The translations under genes were made by a program, and so were the position numbers. Below are positions 9,031 to 17,931 of a stretch of DNA of 64,000 bases, piece by piece. The stretch comes from Burkholderiales bacterium RIFCSPLOWO2_12_FULL_65_40 (GTDB taxonomy: Bacteria > Pseudomonadota > Gammaproteobacteria > Burkholderiales > Burkholderiaceae_C), in assembly GCA_001770955.1 (NCBI GenBank), contig MESL01000047.1:149204-213203 (forward strand), written 5' to 3'. Position 1 is the first letter of the stretch. Each line of letters begins with the position of its first letter. Below the pieces are notes generated by a model that saw only the letters and a program-made list of their open reading frames with translations, was not told where the DNA came from and did not search any database.

Positions 9031-9774
9031 TCACCGGACGGCCGCGCCAGCCATTCCCAGGCCGGCCATGAGTTTGTCCCATTCGCGTGCGGTGAGGTGC
9101 GGACGCACCACGTCCAGCACGGCACCGAACGCTTCGCCGGGCGCCTGCTGGCGCATGCCGCCCAGCAGGGCCACGCGCTCGGCCGGCGCCATGAAGGGCA
9201 CCATCCAGCGCATCACGAGCATCATTTCACCGGGCGGAATCGACGACACCAGCGCGCCGTGCACGGCCATCAGCTCGTCGTCCGTGTAGTGCTGCCACAG
9301 CGCCGCGTTGTGCGCAGTCTCTTCCAGGTGCATATGCTCGAAGTTGTGCGCGACGAACAGCGCCAGCGCGTGGTACAGCGCCTGGGTGCGGGGCGCGCGG
9401 TCGGCGCGCGCGCAGGACATCAGATCGGCCACCGCCCGAACCAGGCGCAGGATGTACCGCTCATGCTCCTCATGCTCGTCCCCCACCACCAGGCTGCCAC
9501 CCTGGACACGGGCTTCGATGGCCGGGTGCACGAAGGTGTTTTCGTGTTCCAGGTGAGCCTGGCACACGTCCAGCAACTGCGCCACACGCTGGCAGCCCTG
9601 GGCAAAGTCCAGGTCGTCCTCCACGTCCATGCGGCCCAGGCCGAGCAGCGTGTCGGCCATGAAGGCGCGCAGGGCCTTGTGGATGCCGGCATACAGGTCC
9701 ACGCGCGGCGCGGGGGACTGGGTGGCGGCGATTTCGGCAATTTCGGCAATTTCGCGGGGTTCGATCTTCCTCAC
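9031..9774 (-). CDS. Hemerythrin HHE domain protein
   Basis: A 247-residue cytoplasmic protein with hemerythrin-type metal ligands: HLEHENTFVHPAIE, GDEHEEHERYI, and the pair HNFEHMHLEETAHN. These provide the H-HxxxE-HxxxD-like set for a di-iron centre. Likely roles are oxygen or nitric-oxide sensing, or iron handling. The start is GTG at 9774 with AGGAAAG four bases upstream. It lies downstream of the GMC oxidoreductase on the same strand after 185 non-coding bases, and it is convergent with the PNPOx-GAF gene (four bases between stops). Several short FAEIAEI-like repeats at the very N-terminus are a local expansion. Confidence 0.88.
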   Translation of the reverse strand: MRKIEPREIAEIAEIAATQSPAPRVDLYAGIHKALRAFMADTLLGLGRMDVEDDLDFAQGCQRVAQLLDVCQAHLEHENTFVHPAIEARVQGGSLVVGDEHEEHERYILRLVRAVADLMSCARADRAPRTQALYHALALFVAHNFEHMHLEETAHNAALWQHYTDDELMAVHGALVSSIPPGEMMLVMRWMVPFMAPAERVALLGGMRQQAPGEAFGAVLDVVRPHLTAREWDKLMAGLGMAGAAVR

Positions 9775-9959
9775 GTTCTTTCCTGGCCCTGGGGCCTGCT
9801 ACGGCGTGGCGGAAAACCGCGCCGGGCCGGGTGCACCATGCACCCGCAACCGTGGAATGAAGTCTAGAAATCGCCGCCTTCGCGCGCTGTTAAAAATCCC
9901 TTAACTGAACCCTATCGCATCCTTAAAAGCACCATCGCACACCAATTACGTGACTTTGT

Positions 9960-11534
9960 TCACGCCGCCGCACGGACCAGATCAACCGCCTTTTCCGCGA
10001 TCATGATGGTGGGCGCGTTGGTGTTGCCGCTGACAATGCGCGGCATGATGGAGGCATCGACCACGCGCAGCCCCTGCACGCCGCGCACGCACAGCTGCGC
10101 GTCGACCACGTCGTGCTCGCCCGGGCCCATGCGGCAGGTGCCCACGGGGTGGTAGATGGTGTCGGCGTACTGGCGGATGAAGGCTTCGATGTCGGTGTCC
10201 GACTCCAGCACCTTCAAGGCGCCATGCCGTGCCAGCGCGGGCTGCGCCAGGATTTCCTGCATGCGCCGGAAGCCGTGCACCATGCGGTCCATGTCGGAGC
10301 GCTCACCGAGGAAGTTCGGATCCACCAGGGGCAGCGCCAGCGGGTCGCTGCTGGCGAGCTGCACGCTGCCCCGGCTGACGGGTTGCAGCAGGCAGACATG
10401 GCAGGAATAGCCGTGGCCCAGCACCGTCTTGCGGCCGTGGTCCACCAGCTTGCCGATGACAAAGTGCAGTTGCACGTCGGGAGCCGCTTCTGACGGCTGG
10501 CTGCGGATGAAGCCCCCCGCCTCTGCGAAGTTGGTCGTCAGCATGCCGCTGCGCTGGCGGCGCCACTCGCCGACACCGCGCACGATGCGCGCCACGCCCG
10601 GCAGCGATATGCCGAAGAGTTCACTCTGCCCCGGCGCGTCGACCACGCGCACCACGTCAGGGTGGTCGTGCAGGTGCGCGCCCACGCCGGGCTGGTCGTG
10701 CAGCACGGCGATGCCATGGCGCTGCAGCTGCGTCCCGGGGCCGATGCCCGAGAGCATGAGCAGTTGCGGCGACAACAATGCGCCCGCGCTCAGCAGCACT
10801 TCGCGCGTGCAGCGCACCTGCTGCACGCGGCCGCCCTGGCGGTATTCGACCCCGACGGCACGGCGCCCTTCGAACAGGATGCGCATCGCGTGCGCTCCGG
10901 TGAGCACCTGCAGATTCGGCCGTGCGAGGTGCGGCGTGAGGTAGGCCTTGGCGGCGCTGAAACGCTCGCCATCGCGGTGCGTGACCTGGTATTCGCCCAC
11001 GCCCTCCTGCGTGGCACCGTTGAAGTCGCGGTTGTGTGCGTGACCGGCCTGCACACCGGCCTCGACGAACACACTGCTGAAGCGGTTGGGCGAGCGCAAG
11101 TCCATCACATTGAGCGGGCCACCCACGGCATGCCAGGCATCGGCGCCACGCTCGTTGTTCTCGGACCGGAAAAAATACGGCAGCACATCGCTCCAGCCCC
11201 AGCCGGGGTTGCCCTGGGCGGCCCAGTGGTCGTAGTCCTGCGGCTGGCCACGCGCATAGATCATGGCGTTGATCGAGCTGGAGCCGCCCAGCACCTTGCC
11301 GCGCGGCTGGTAGCCCCGGCGCCCGCCCAGGCCCGGCTGCGGGGTGGTGTTCAGCCCCCAGCCGTTGAGCATGAATTTAGCCATCACCGCCAGCCCGGCC
11401 GGGCAGTGGATGAGCACGCTGCCATCCGCAGGACCCGCCTCGAGCAGGCACACGCGCACGGCCGGGTCTTCGCTCAGGCGCCCGGCGAGCACACAACCGG
11501 CCGAACCGCCACCCACCACGATGTAGTCGAACAT
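9960..11534 (-). CDS. GMC-family FAD-dependent oxidoreductase (alcohol/choline dehydrogenase-like)
   Basis: A 524-residue flavoenzyme. The FAD-binding dinucleotide motif is VVGGGSAGCVLAGRLSE at residues 6-22. The GMC signature 1 region is GKVLGGSSSINAMIYARG, signature 2 is SAGALLSPQLLMLSGIG, and the C-terminal catalytic histidine and asparagine block is YHPVGTCRMG...VSGNTNAPTIMIAEK. It probably oxidises an alcohol to an aldehyde; BetA and AlkJ are the closest well-known types. The start ATG 11534 has AGAGGAGG seven bases upstream; an upstream extension of the frame is not protein-like. It is divergent from a 3-hydroxybutyryl-CoA dehydrogenase gene. Confidence 0.92.
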   Translation of the reverse strand: MFDYIVVGGGSAGCVLAGRLSEDPAVRVCLLEAGPADGSVLIHCPAGLAVMAKFMLNGWGLNTTPQPGLGGRRGYQPRGKVLGGSSSINAMIYARGQPQDYDHWAAQGNPGWGWSDVLPYFFRSENNERGADAWHAVGGPLNVMDLRSPNRFSSVFVEAGVQAGHAHNRDFNGATQEGVGEYQVTHRDGERFSAAKAYLTPHLARPNLQVLTGAHAMRILFEGRRAVGVEYRQGGRVQQVRCTREVLLSAGALLSPQLLMLSGIGPGTQLQRHGIAVLHDQPGVGAHLHDHPDVVRVVDAPGQSELFGISLPGVARIVRGVGEWRRQRSGMLTTNFAEAGGFIRSQPSEAAPDVQLHFVIGKLVDHGRKTVLGHGYSCHVCLLQPVSRGSVQLASSDPLALPLVDPNFLGERSDMDRMVHGFRRMQEILAQPALARHGALKVLESDTDIEAFIRQYADTIYHPVGTCRMGPGEHDVVDAQLCVRGVQGLRVVDASIMPRIVSGNTNAPTIMIAEKAVDLVRAAA

Positions 11535-11631
11535 GTCTCGCCTCCTCTGTCTTCGGTCCACCTTAACCGAAAGCGAGGGTAAATGCCGATACGATGGAGG
11601 CTGTTGTTTCACTTTGAAGAGAGCACTCCAC

Positions 11632-12480
11632 ATGAGCATTTCTACGGTTGGCATCATCGGTGCAGGCACCATGGGCAATGGCATCGCGCAGGCCTGCGCG
11701 GTCTCGGGCATCAACATCGTCATGGTCGATATTTCTGACGCCGCAGTCCAGAAGGGCCTGGCCACGGTCTCGGGCAGCCTGGACCGCCTGATCAAGAAGG
11801 AAAAGATCACCCAGGCCGACAAGGACACAGCCCTGGCGCGCATCAAGACCTCCACCAGCTACGACGCCCTGAAGGCCGCTCAACTGGTCATCGAGGCCGC
11901 CACCGAGAACTACGAGCTCAAGCTCAAGATCCTCAAGCAGGTCGATGGCATCGTCGGCCCTGACGTGATCATTGCGTCGAACACCTCGTCGATCTCCATC
12001 ACCAAGCTGGCCGCCGCCACCAGCCGCGCCGACAAGTTCATCGGCATGCACTTCTTCAACCCCGTGCCCATGATGGCGCTGGTGGAAATCATCCGCGGCC
12101 TGCAGACCAGCGACGCCACGCACGACGCCGTGAAGGCCATGGCCGTGGCGCTGGGCAAGAGCCCCATCACCGTGAAGAACGCCCCGGGCTTCGTGGTCAA
12201 CCGCATCCTCGTGCCCATGATCAACGAGGCCTTCTTTGTGCTGGCCGAAGGCCTGGCCACGCCGGAAGACATCGACGCCGGCATGAAGCTGGGCTGCAAC
12301 CAGCCCATCGGCCCGCTGGCCCTGGCCGACATGGTGGGCCTGGACGTGTGCCTGGCCGTGATGGACGTGTACCTGGCCGAATTCGGCGACAGCAAGTACC
12401 GCGCCTGCCCGCTGCTGCGCGAAATGGTGGCCGCCGGTCGCCTGGGCCGCAAGACGGGCCAGGGCGTCTACAGCTACTGA
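11632..12480 (+). CDS. 3-hydroxybutyryl-CoA dehydrogenase
   Basis: NAD(P)-dependent interconversion of 3-hydroxybutyryl-CoA and acetoacetyl-CoA. The 282-residue length is typical of stand-alone Hbd/PaaH enzymes. The Rossmann motif is IIGAGTMGNGIAQ at the N-terminus. The 3-HCDH signature includes ASNTSSISIT and HFFNPVPMMALVEIIRG with the catalytic histidine, and the C-terminal domain carries NAPGFVVNRILVPMINEA. It is monocistronic, with a terminator right behind. It could feed PHA or butyrate-type metabolism or take part in aromatic degradation; the neighbourhood does not decide. Confidence 0.95.
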   Translation: MSISTVGIIGAGTMGNGIAQACAVSGINIVMVDISDAAVQKGLATVSGSLDRLIKKEKITQADKDTALARIKTSTSYDALKAAQLVIEAATENYELKLKILKQVDGIVGPDVIIASNTSSISITKLAAATSRADKFIGMHFFNPVPMMALVEIIRGLQTSDATHDAVKAMAVALGKSPITVKNAPGFVVNRILVPMINEAFFVLAEGLATPEDIDAGMKLGCNQPIGPLALADMVGLDVCLAVMDVYLAEFGDSKYRACPLLREMVAAGRLGRKTGQGVYSY

Positions 12481-12501
12481 GCGCCCGCGCACGACACCAA
12501 G

Positions 12502-12523
12502 GCGCCCTTCGGGGCGCTTTTTT
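12502..12523 (+). terminator. Rho-independent terminator after 3-hydroxybutyryl-CoA dehydrogenase
   Basis: Stem GCGCCC/GGGCGC closed by a TTCG tetraloop and followed by six T residues, 21 bases beyond the stop codon. Confidence 0.9.
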
Positions 12524-12571
12524 CTTGCCCAAACCCATGACGGAATCAGGGGCTTGATTAATTAAAATGCA

Positions 12572-12586
12572 CACAATTCAATTGTG
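12572..12586. promoter_or_regulatory. Candidate OhrR operator
   Basis: A perfect 7-bp inverted repeat, CACAATT-C-AATTGTG, in an AT-rich stretch just ahead of ohrR. Known OhrR operators have the core ACAATT...AATTGT, so this is the expected autoregulatory site. It ends 16 bases before the ohrR start codon. Confidence 0.75.
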
Positions 12587-12602
12587 CAAAATAATTTAAC
12601 CC

Positions 12603-13061
12603 ATGACGTTGCCTGCATTCCCCGCCAGCCCCAGCCCCGCCGCGCTGCAACTGGACCACCAGTTGTGCTTTGCGCTGTATTCGGCCTCGCTGGCCATGAC
12701 CAAGCTCTACAAGCCGCTGCTCGACGCCATCGGCCTGACGTATCCGCAATACCTGGTGATGCTCGTGCTGTGGGAGCAGGACGGCCACACGGTGTCCGAA
12801 CTGGGCGATCGCCTGAGCCTGGACTCGGGCACGCTCACCCCGCTGCTCAAACGCATGGAGGCGGCAGGCCTGGTGCAGCGCCAGCGCGACCTACAGGACG
12901 AGCGCCGTGTGCGCATCGCCCTCACCAGCGCCGGGCAGGCCCTGCGTGCGCAGGCCGAGGCCATCCCGGCCTGCATCCTGGCGCACAGCCACCTGCCGCT
13001 GCGCGAGGTGCAGGCGCTCACGCGCCAGCTCCAGACGCTGCGCGACAGCCTCCAACCCTGA
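12603..13061 (+). CDS. ohrR: Organic hydroperoxide sensor-repressor OhrR (MarR family)
   Basis: A 152-residue MarR-family winged-helix dimer that represses ohr until a reactive cysteine is oxidised by organic hydroperoxides. The sensing cysteine is in [13 protein letters not shown] near residue 22, at the usual place. The [12 protein letters not shown] stretch is the family's dimer and peroxide-pocket signature, with the DNA-binding part [20 protein letters not shown] and wing [15 protein letters not shown]. It sits 49 bases upstream of ohr on the same strand, and a palindromic operator lies in its own leader, so the pair is autoregulated. Confidence 0.93.
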   Translation: MTLPAFPASPSPAALQLDHQLCFALYSASLAMTKLYKPLLDAIGLTYPQYLVMLVLWEQDGHTVSELGDRLSLDSGTLTPLLKRMEAAGLVQRQRDLQDERRVRIALTSAGQALRAQAEAIPACILAHSHLPLREVQALTRQLQTLRDSLQP

Positions 13062-13110
13062 AGTTTTCCTCCCGCCCCAGTCCGGGGCACCCACCCGAAA
13101 GGCAAGCACC

Positions 13111-13527
13111 ATGACCACCCTCGACAAAGTCCTCTACACCGCCCGCGCCCACACCACCGGGGGCCGCGACGGCGCCTCGCGCACCGACGACGGCCGCCTG
13201 GATGTGAAGCTGTCCTCGCCCGGCACGTCCGGCACCGGCACCAACCCCGAGCAGCTGTTCGCCGCCGGCTATTCGGCCTGCTTCATCGGCGCGCTCAAGG
13301 CCGTGGGCGGCATGCAGAAAATCGCCATCCCGCAGGACGTGGCGGTGGACGCCGAAGTGGACCTCGGCCCCATCACCGGCGGCTATGGCATCGCCGTGCG
13401 CCTGCAGGTGCACCTGCCCGGCATGGAGCGCGCGGCAGCCCAGGCGCTGGTGGACGCGGCCCACAAGGTCTGCCCCTACTCCAACGCCACGCGCGGCAAC
13501 ATCGACGTGACGCTGACCCTGGCCTGA
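13111..13527 (+). CDS. ohr: Organic hydroperoxide reductase Ohr
   Basis: A thiol peroxidase of the Ohr/OsmC family that reduces alkyl and fatty-acid hydroperoxides. The 138-residue length is standard. The peroxidatic cysteine is in [13 protein letters not shown] and the resolving cysteine in [14 protein letters not shown]. The conserved arginine and glutamate are also present ([10 protein letters not shown] and [10 protein letters not shown]). It is preceded by its regulator ohrR. Confidence 0.95.
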   Translation: MTTLDKVLYTARAHTTGGRDGASRTDDGRLDVKLSSPGTSGTGTNPEQLFAAGYSACFIGALKAVGGMQKIAIPQDVAVDAEVDLGPITGGYGIAVRLQVHLPGMERAAAQALVDAAHKVCPYSNATRGNIDVTLTLA

Positions 13528-13601
13528 GAGGCTGAGCCCCGGTGTCGCGCAGGCGGCCCGCCGGGCTTGAGCCCGGGCGCCGCTTGCCCTACCGTTGCCG
13601 C

Positions 13602-14693
13602 ATGAACACCACCACCCTCCTCGTGCGCCAGGACGCGCTGGCCACCACCACGCTGCGCAGCACCGAGCCCGCCCCGCTGGCCGACGGCCAGGTGCGCGTG
13701 CACGTCGATCGCTTCGCGCTCACTGCCAACAACATCACCTATGCCGCCATGGGCGAGATGCTGGAGTACTGGCGCTTTTTCCCCTCGGGCGAGCCAGGCT
13801 GGGGCATCGTGCCGGTGTGGGGCTTCGGCACGGTGGCCGAATCGCTGCACCCCGGGGTGGCGGTGGGCGAGCGGCTCTACGGCTACTGGCCGATGGCCAC
13901 CGAGGCAGTGCTCCAGCCCCACAAGGCGTCCAGCACGGGGTTCAGCGACGGCGCCGCGCACCGCGCGGGCCTGCACCCCGTCTACAACCATTACCTGCGC
14001 TGCAGCGCCGACCCGTTCTACCACCCGGATACCGAAGACCTCCAGGCCCTGCTGCGCCCGCTGTTCATCACCTCCTGGCTCATTGACGACTTCTTGGCCG
14101 ACCAGGGCTTCTACGGCGCGGGCACGCTGCTGCTGTCCAGCGCCTCAAGCAAGACCGCCTACGGCACGGCCTTCCAGCTCGCGCAGCGCGCAGGAGTGCA
14201 GGTGATCGGCCTCACGTCCCAAGCCAACCGCTCGTTCTGCGAAAGCCTGGGCTGCTACCACCGCGTGGTGGCCTATGAGGACCTGGAGCAGCTCGACGCC
14301 GCGACGCCTTGCGTCTACATCGACTTTGCGGGCAGCGTGGCGCTGCGCCAGCGCATCCACCAGCATTTCACGCAACTGGCCTACAGCTGCGCCGTGGGCG
14401 CCAGCCATGTGGGCGACCTGGGCGGCGCAGGGCAACTGCCCGGCCCGCGCCCCACGATGTTTTTCGCCCCCGCGCAGGTGAAAAAGCGCACCGGCGAATG
14501 GGGCGTGCAGGGCCTGAACGACCGCCTGGTGGCCGCCTGGCAGGCCTTCAGCAGCGCCGTGCAGGCGCCGCCCCAACCCTGGATCACCGTGCAGCAGCAC
14601 CTGGGGCCGCAGGCCACACAGGCGCTCTTTCTGGAGTTGCTGCGCGGCCAGGGCGATCCGCGCACCGGCCACATCGCCCGCATGCGGCCCTGA
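13602..14693 (+). CDS. DUF2855 family protein (MDR-like)
   Basis: A 363-residue protein of the DUF2855 family, which resembles medium-chain dehydrogenases in layout. The N-terminal GroES-like half includes NITYAAMGEMLEYWRFFP and WGIVPVWGFGTVAE. The second half has a Rossmann-like core, LLLSSASSKTAYGTAFQLAQ, followed by VIGLTSQANRSFCESLGCYH. The usual glycine-rich nucleotide motif is atypical (SSASSKT). No reaction has been established for the family to my knowledge. It starts 74 bases after ohr and may be cotranscribed. A small GC-rich palindrome lies in the gap but has no T-run. Confidence 0.85.
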   Translation: MNTTTLLVRQDALATTTLRSTEPAPLADGQVRVHVDRFALTANNITYAAMGEMLEYWRFFPSGEPGWGIVPVWGFGTVAESLHPGVAVGERLYGYWPMATEAVLQPHKASSTGFSDGAAHRAGLHPVYNHYLRCSADPFYHPDTEDLQALLRPLFITSWLIDDFLADQGFYGAGTLLLSSASSKTAYGTAFQLAQRAGVQVIGLTSQANRSFCESLGCYHRVVAYEDLEQLDAATPCVYIDFAGSVALRQRIHQHFTQLAYSCAVGASHVGDLGGAGQLPGPRPTMFFAPAQVKKRTGEWGVQGLNDRLVAAWQAFSSAVQAPPQPWITVQQHLGPQATQALFLELLRGQGDPRTGHIARMRP

Positions 14694-14732
14694 TCACCGG
14701 GCGCCGGTGCGCCGCGGTTCCGAGCAGCGGGC

Positions 14733-16307
14733 TTAGCCGGCCGTCAACCGTGCCTGCGACGCAGGCCGTGCATCGGCCAGCTTGAAGCGCCCGACCAGGC
14801 GTTCGAGCACCGCCGCCTGCTCGCTCATGGCACCGGCCGCTGCGGCGCTTTGCTCCACCAGGGCCGCGTTCTGCTGGGTCATTTGCTCCAGTTCGCCCAC
14901 GGCGGAGTTCACCTGCTGCATGTGGCCGCTTTGTTCGGCGGTGCTGGCGGTGATCTCCCCGATGATGCCGCTGACGCGCTGCACCGATTGCACGATCTCC
15001 TGCATGGTCTGCCCCGCGCGGCCCACCAGGGCCGTGCCGGCCTCCACGTTTTCCACCGAGGCGGAAATCAGTGCCTTGACCTCGCGCGCCGCTTCGGCCG
15101 AGCGCCCGGCCAGCGAGCGCACCTCGCTGGCCACCACCGCAAAACCGCGCCCCTGCTCACCGGCGCGGGCGGCTTCCACGGCGGCATTCAGCGCCAGGAT
15201 GTTGGTCTGGAACGCAATGCCATCGATCACGGCAATGATGTCCACGATCTTCTTGGACGAGTGGTCGATGCGCTGCATGGTGTGCACCACCTCGCTGACC
15301 GACTGGCCGCCGCTTTGCGCCACGGTGAAGGCCGAAGCCGCCAGCGCATTGGCCTCGCGGGCCGAAGCGGCCGACTGCCCCACCGCGCCGCTCAAGTGGT
15401 CCAGCGTGGACGATGCACGCTGCAGGTGGGCGGCGGTGGCCTCCGTGCGGCTGGACAGGTCGTGGTTGCCATGGGCAATTTCAACGCTGGCCGTACCGAT
15501 GCTGCCCGCCGAGCGCTGCACCTGCCCCACCAGTTCCGCCAGCGATTGCGACATGTGCGCCAGTGCGCGCAGCACCTCGCCCATTTCGTCCTGGCGGTCG
15601 GTGCCGATGCGCACCGTCAGGTCGCCCTCGCCAATGGAGCGCGCCACCTGAACGATGTCGGCCAAAGGTTCGGTCACGCTGCGCTGCACCAGCCGGGTGC
15701 CGATGCACACGGCCGCAATGATGATGGCCATGATGCCCGCCACCCCCCACACGGTTTTGAGCCGCTCGGTGCCCGCCTTGTCGCGCAGCTCGGTGGCGCC
15801 CCGCTCGGTCAGGCGCACCATGTCTTGTTGTGCCGCCTGCAGGGCCGCGAGCTTGCCCTGGGTGTCGTCCCGAATGTGCGCCTGCAACGCCGCTGCATCG
15901 CCCCCGGCCTTGAGCTTTTGCGCCGCCTCCAGCGAAGCCTTCAGCGCCAGCGCCCGGGCGCTGGCGGCGTCCAGCGCGGCACGCTCCTGGCTGTCGGAGA
16001 GCAGAGCACTCAGTGCGGACTGCACCTGCGCCAGCTCCTGCTGGGCCTGCTCCTGCCCCCCCTGCAACAGCGACGCCGAAGCCTCATCGGCCGCCAGCGC
16101 CGCACCCAGCGTGCGCAAAGCCTGCGCCTCGACCAGACCGCGCCAGCGCGACGCCAGCTCCAGCTTGCCTTGCTGATCAGATTGCTCTTTGACCGTGATG
16201 GCCTGCGACTGCACCGTGCGCACCGCCGAGCCGACCGACATGAGTACCAGCCCGACACTCACGGCAATGGCCGGCAGCCATATCTTGGTTTTGATGCTCA
16301 ACGCCAT
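14733..16307 (-). CDS. Methyl-accepting chemotaxis protein
   Basis: A 524-residue transmembrane chemoreceptor. The first membrane helix is residues 9-31 and a helical periplasmic ligand domain (about 150 residues, four-helix-bundle type) follows. The second membrane helix is near 187-208. A HAMP domain begins [20 protein letters not shown], and the cytoplasmic coiled coil carries the conserved hairpin tip [20 protein letters not shown] near residue 365. There is no C-terminal NWETF-type CheR tether. The start ATG 16307 has AAGGGG six bases upstream. It is divergent from the SrkA-like kinase gene. The ligand cannot be predicted. Confidence 0.94.
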   Translation of the reverse strand: MALSIKTKIWLPAIAVSVGLVLMSVGSAVRTVQSQAITVKEQSDQQGKLELASRWRGLVEAQALRTLGAALAADEASASLLQGGQEQAQQELAQVQSALSALLSDSQERAALDAASARALALKASLEAAQKLKAGGDAAALQAHIRDDTQGKLAALQAAQQDMVRLTERGATELRDKAGTERLKTVWGVAGIMAIIIAAVCIGTRLVQRSVTEPLADIVQVARSIGEGDLTVRIGTDRQDEMGEVLRALAHMSQSLAELVGQVQRSAGSIGTASVEIAHGNHDLSSRTEATAAHLQRASSTLDHLSGAVGQSAASAREANALAASAFTVAQSGGQSVSEVVHTMQRIDHSSKKIVDIIAVIDGIAFQTNILALNAAVEAARAGEQGRGFAVVASEVRSLAGRSAEAAREVKALISASVENVEAGTALVGRAGQTMQEIVQSVQRVSGIIGEITASTAEQSGHMQQVNSAVGELEQMTQQNAALVEQSAAAAGAMSEQAAVLERLVGRFKLADARPASQARLTAG

Positions 16308-16395
16308 GCACGCCCCTTGTCTGAGAACAAAATTTGTAACCACCCGTCAAAAGTATGGCATGGCTCGGGCGCAGCGGACCAGCGAGAATGAGTGG

Positions 16396-17436
16396 ATGCA
16401 CTCTATTCCCGACGCCTCGCCATTGCACCCCTTCGCCACGCTGACACCCGACGTGGTGCTCGACGCGCTGGCCAGCGTGGGCCTGTACGGCGACGGGCGG
16501 CTGATGGCCCTGTCATCGTATGAGAACCGCGTGTACCAGGTCACCCTGGAAGACGGCAGCCGCGTGGTGGCCAAGTTCTACCGCCCGGAGCGCTGGAGCG
16601 AGGCGCAGATTCTGGAAGAACACGCCTTCGCCGCCGAACTGATGGCCGCCGAGGTGCCCGCCGTGGGCCCGCTGGTGCTGGAGGGCCGCACGCTGCACCC
16701 GCACGGCGGCTTCCAGTTCTCGGTCAGCCCCTGGCGCGGCGGCCGCCAGCCCGAGCTGGACGACTTCGAAGTGCTCGAATGGATCGGCCGCTTCCTCGCA
16801 CGCATCCACACCGTGGGCGCCGCCCGCCCCTTCGCTGCACGGCCCACGCTCGATCTGCCACAGTTCGGCACCGAACCGCGCGACTGGCTGCTGGAGCACA
16901 ACCTGATCCCGCTGGACGTGCAGTCGGCCTGGCGCGACGCCTGCAATACCGCTCTTGATTTAATAGCTTCTAACGCACAACCAGAAAGCGCTGCAGGCCG
17001 ATTTGATCTAAAAAAAGCCACGCTGCTGCGCCTGCACGGCGACTGCCACCCCGGCAACATCCTGTGGACGCCGCTCGACGAATGGGGCCGTGGCGGCCCA
17101 CATTTTGTCGACCTGGACGACGCCCGCATGGGCCCGGCCGTGCAGGACCTGTGGATGCTGCTGTCAGGCGACCGGCGCCAGCGCACCCACCAGCTCGGCG
17201 CCCTGCTCGACGGCTACGAACAGTTCCGCACGTTCGACCGGCGCGAGCTGGCCCTCATCGAGCCGCTGCGCACCCTGCGCCTGATCCACTACAGCGCCTG
17301 GCTGGCCCGGCGCTGGGAAGACCCGATCTTCCCCATCAACTTCCCCTGGTTCGGCAGCAGCGACTACTGGCGCGGGCAGGTGGACATGCTGCACGAGCAG
17401 ATCGAGGCGATGCAGGAGGAGCCGCTGGTGGGTTGA
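16396..17436 (+). CDS. srkA: Stress response Ser/Thr kinase SrkA (YihE family)
   Basis: A 346-residue aminoglycoside-phosphotransferase-fold protein kinase linked in enterobacteria to survival of oxidative and envelope stress. The phosphate-binding lysine region is VVAKFYRPERWSEAQI. The catalytic loop is LRLHGDCHPGNILW near residue 212, and the metal-binding aspartates are in FVDLDDARMGPAVQD near 238. The C-terminal part matches YihE (FPINFPWFGSSDYW). Between ACNTALDL and the catalytic loop the coding sequence reads through a copy of the dispersed repeat in frame, adding about 20 residues. This may explain why it is longer than the 328-residue E. coli protein. Confidence 0.9.
   Translation: MHSIPDASPLHPFATLTPDVVLDALASVGLYGDGRLMALSSYENRVYQVTLEDGSRVVAKFYRPERWSEAQILEEHAFAAELMAAEVPAVGPLVLEGRTLHPHGGFQFSVSPWRGGRQPELDDFEVLEWIGRFLARIHTVGAARPFAARPTLDLPQFGTEPRDWLLEHNLIPLDVQSAWRDACNTALDLIASNAQPESAAGRFDLKKATLLRLHGDCHPGNILWTPLDEWGRGGPHFVDLDDARMGPAVQDLWMLLSGDRRQRTHQLGALLDGYEQFRTFDRRELALIEPLRTLRLIHYSAWLARRWEDPIFPINFPWFGSSDYWRGQVDMLHEQIEAMQEEPLVG
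16951..17012 (+). repeat. Dispersed repeat, copy 3, inside srkA in frame
   Basis: Runs from GCTCTTGATTTAATAGCTTC through TAACGCACAACCAGAAAGCG to CTGCAGGCCGATTTGATCT, ending in an A-run. It is AT-richer than the surrounding gene and is translated as ALDLIASNAQPESAAGRFDL. Confidence 0.75.
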
Positions 17437-17627
17437 AGGCTGCCGCCATGGACGTCTTGAAGAGGCGTCCAGCGACAGACTCCGCCCGGAAGCCCCGGCA
17501 GCTTGACCAAGCCTGCGCTTCAGGTTAGAAAAAGCCCATCCACTGGAGTGGCCGTGCTGAGCGCCGCCCCTTGGGTATCCCCCTGAATGGAATCTTCAGG
17601 CCTGTGCTGGAAATCGGAAATCCAACG

Positions 17628-17879
17628 ATGAGCATCTTCCAAGGTTTGCTTTTTCTCGCGTTCGGCATGGGCTTGCTGATCGTTGATTACCAGAGCCTTT
17701 CCCGTGGCTGGCTGCCCTGTGGTTCCAACGGCTTCAAAGGCCGCCTGGAGTTCCATCGGCAGGACCAGCCCGGTGCCTTCTGGAGCATGTTTGCGCTCTA
17801 TCTCCTGGCGGGTGTGGCTCTCTTGCTCTATGCCATCGGGTTGCTTGCAGGCCTTGCCAGCCCATTGCCTTTGCGCTAA
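17628..17879 (+). CDS. Small two-helix membrane protein, unknown
   Basis: An 83-residue protein with two predicted membrane helices (FQGLLFLAFGMGLLIVDY near the start and MFALYLLAGVALLLYAIGLL near the end). They are joined by a charged loop with one cysteine (WLPCGSNGFKGRLEFHRQDQ). I do not recognise the family. The frame is chosen for its clean hydrophobic pattern and an ATG after a purine-rich stretch. The 190 bases between srkA and this gene show no other feature I can support. Confidence 0.6.
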   Translation: MSIFQGLLFLAFGMGLLIVDYQSLSRGWLPCGSNGFKGRLEFHRQDQPGAFWSMFALYLLAGVALLLYAIGLLAGLASPLPLR

Positions 17880-17931
17880 CTCCGTGCCATGGAATGGCCC
17901 CGGTTGAGGCGCAAGGGGGCCGTGGCACCGC

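Noticed and set aside
13555..13582. A terminator between ohr and the DUF2855 gene
   Set aside because: There is a palindrome CGGGCTTGAGCCCG but no T-run on either strand.
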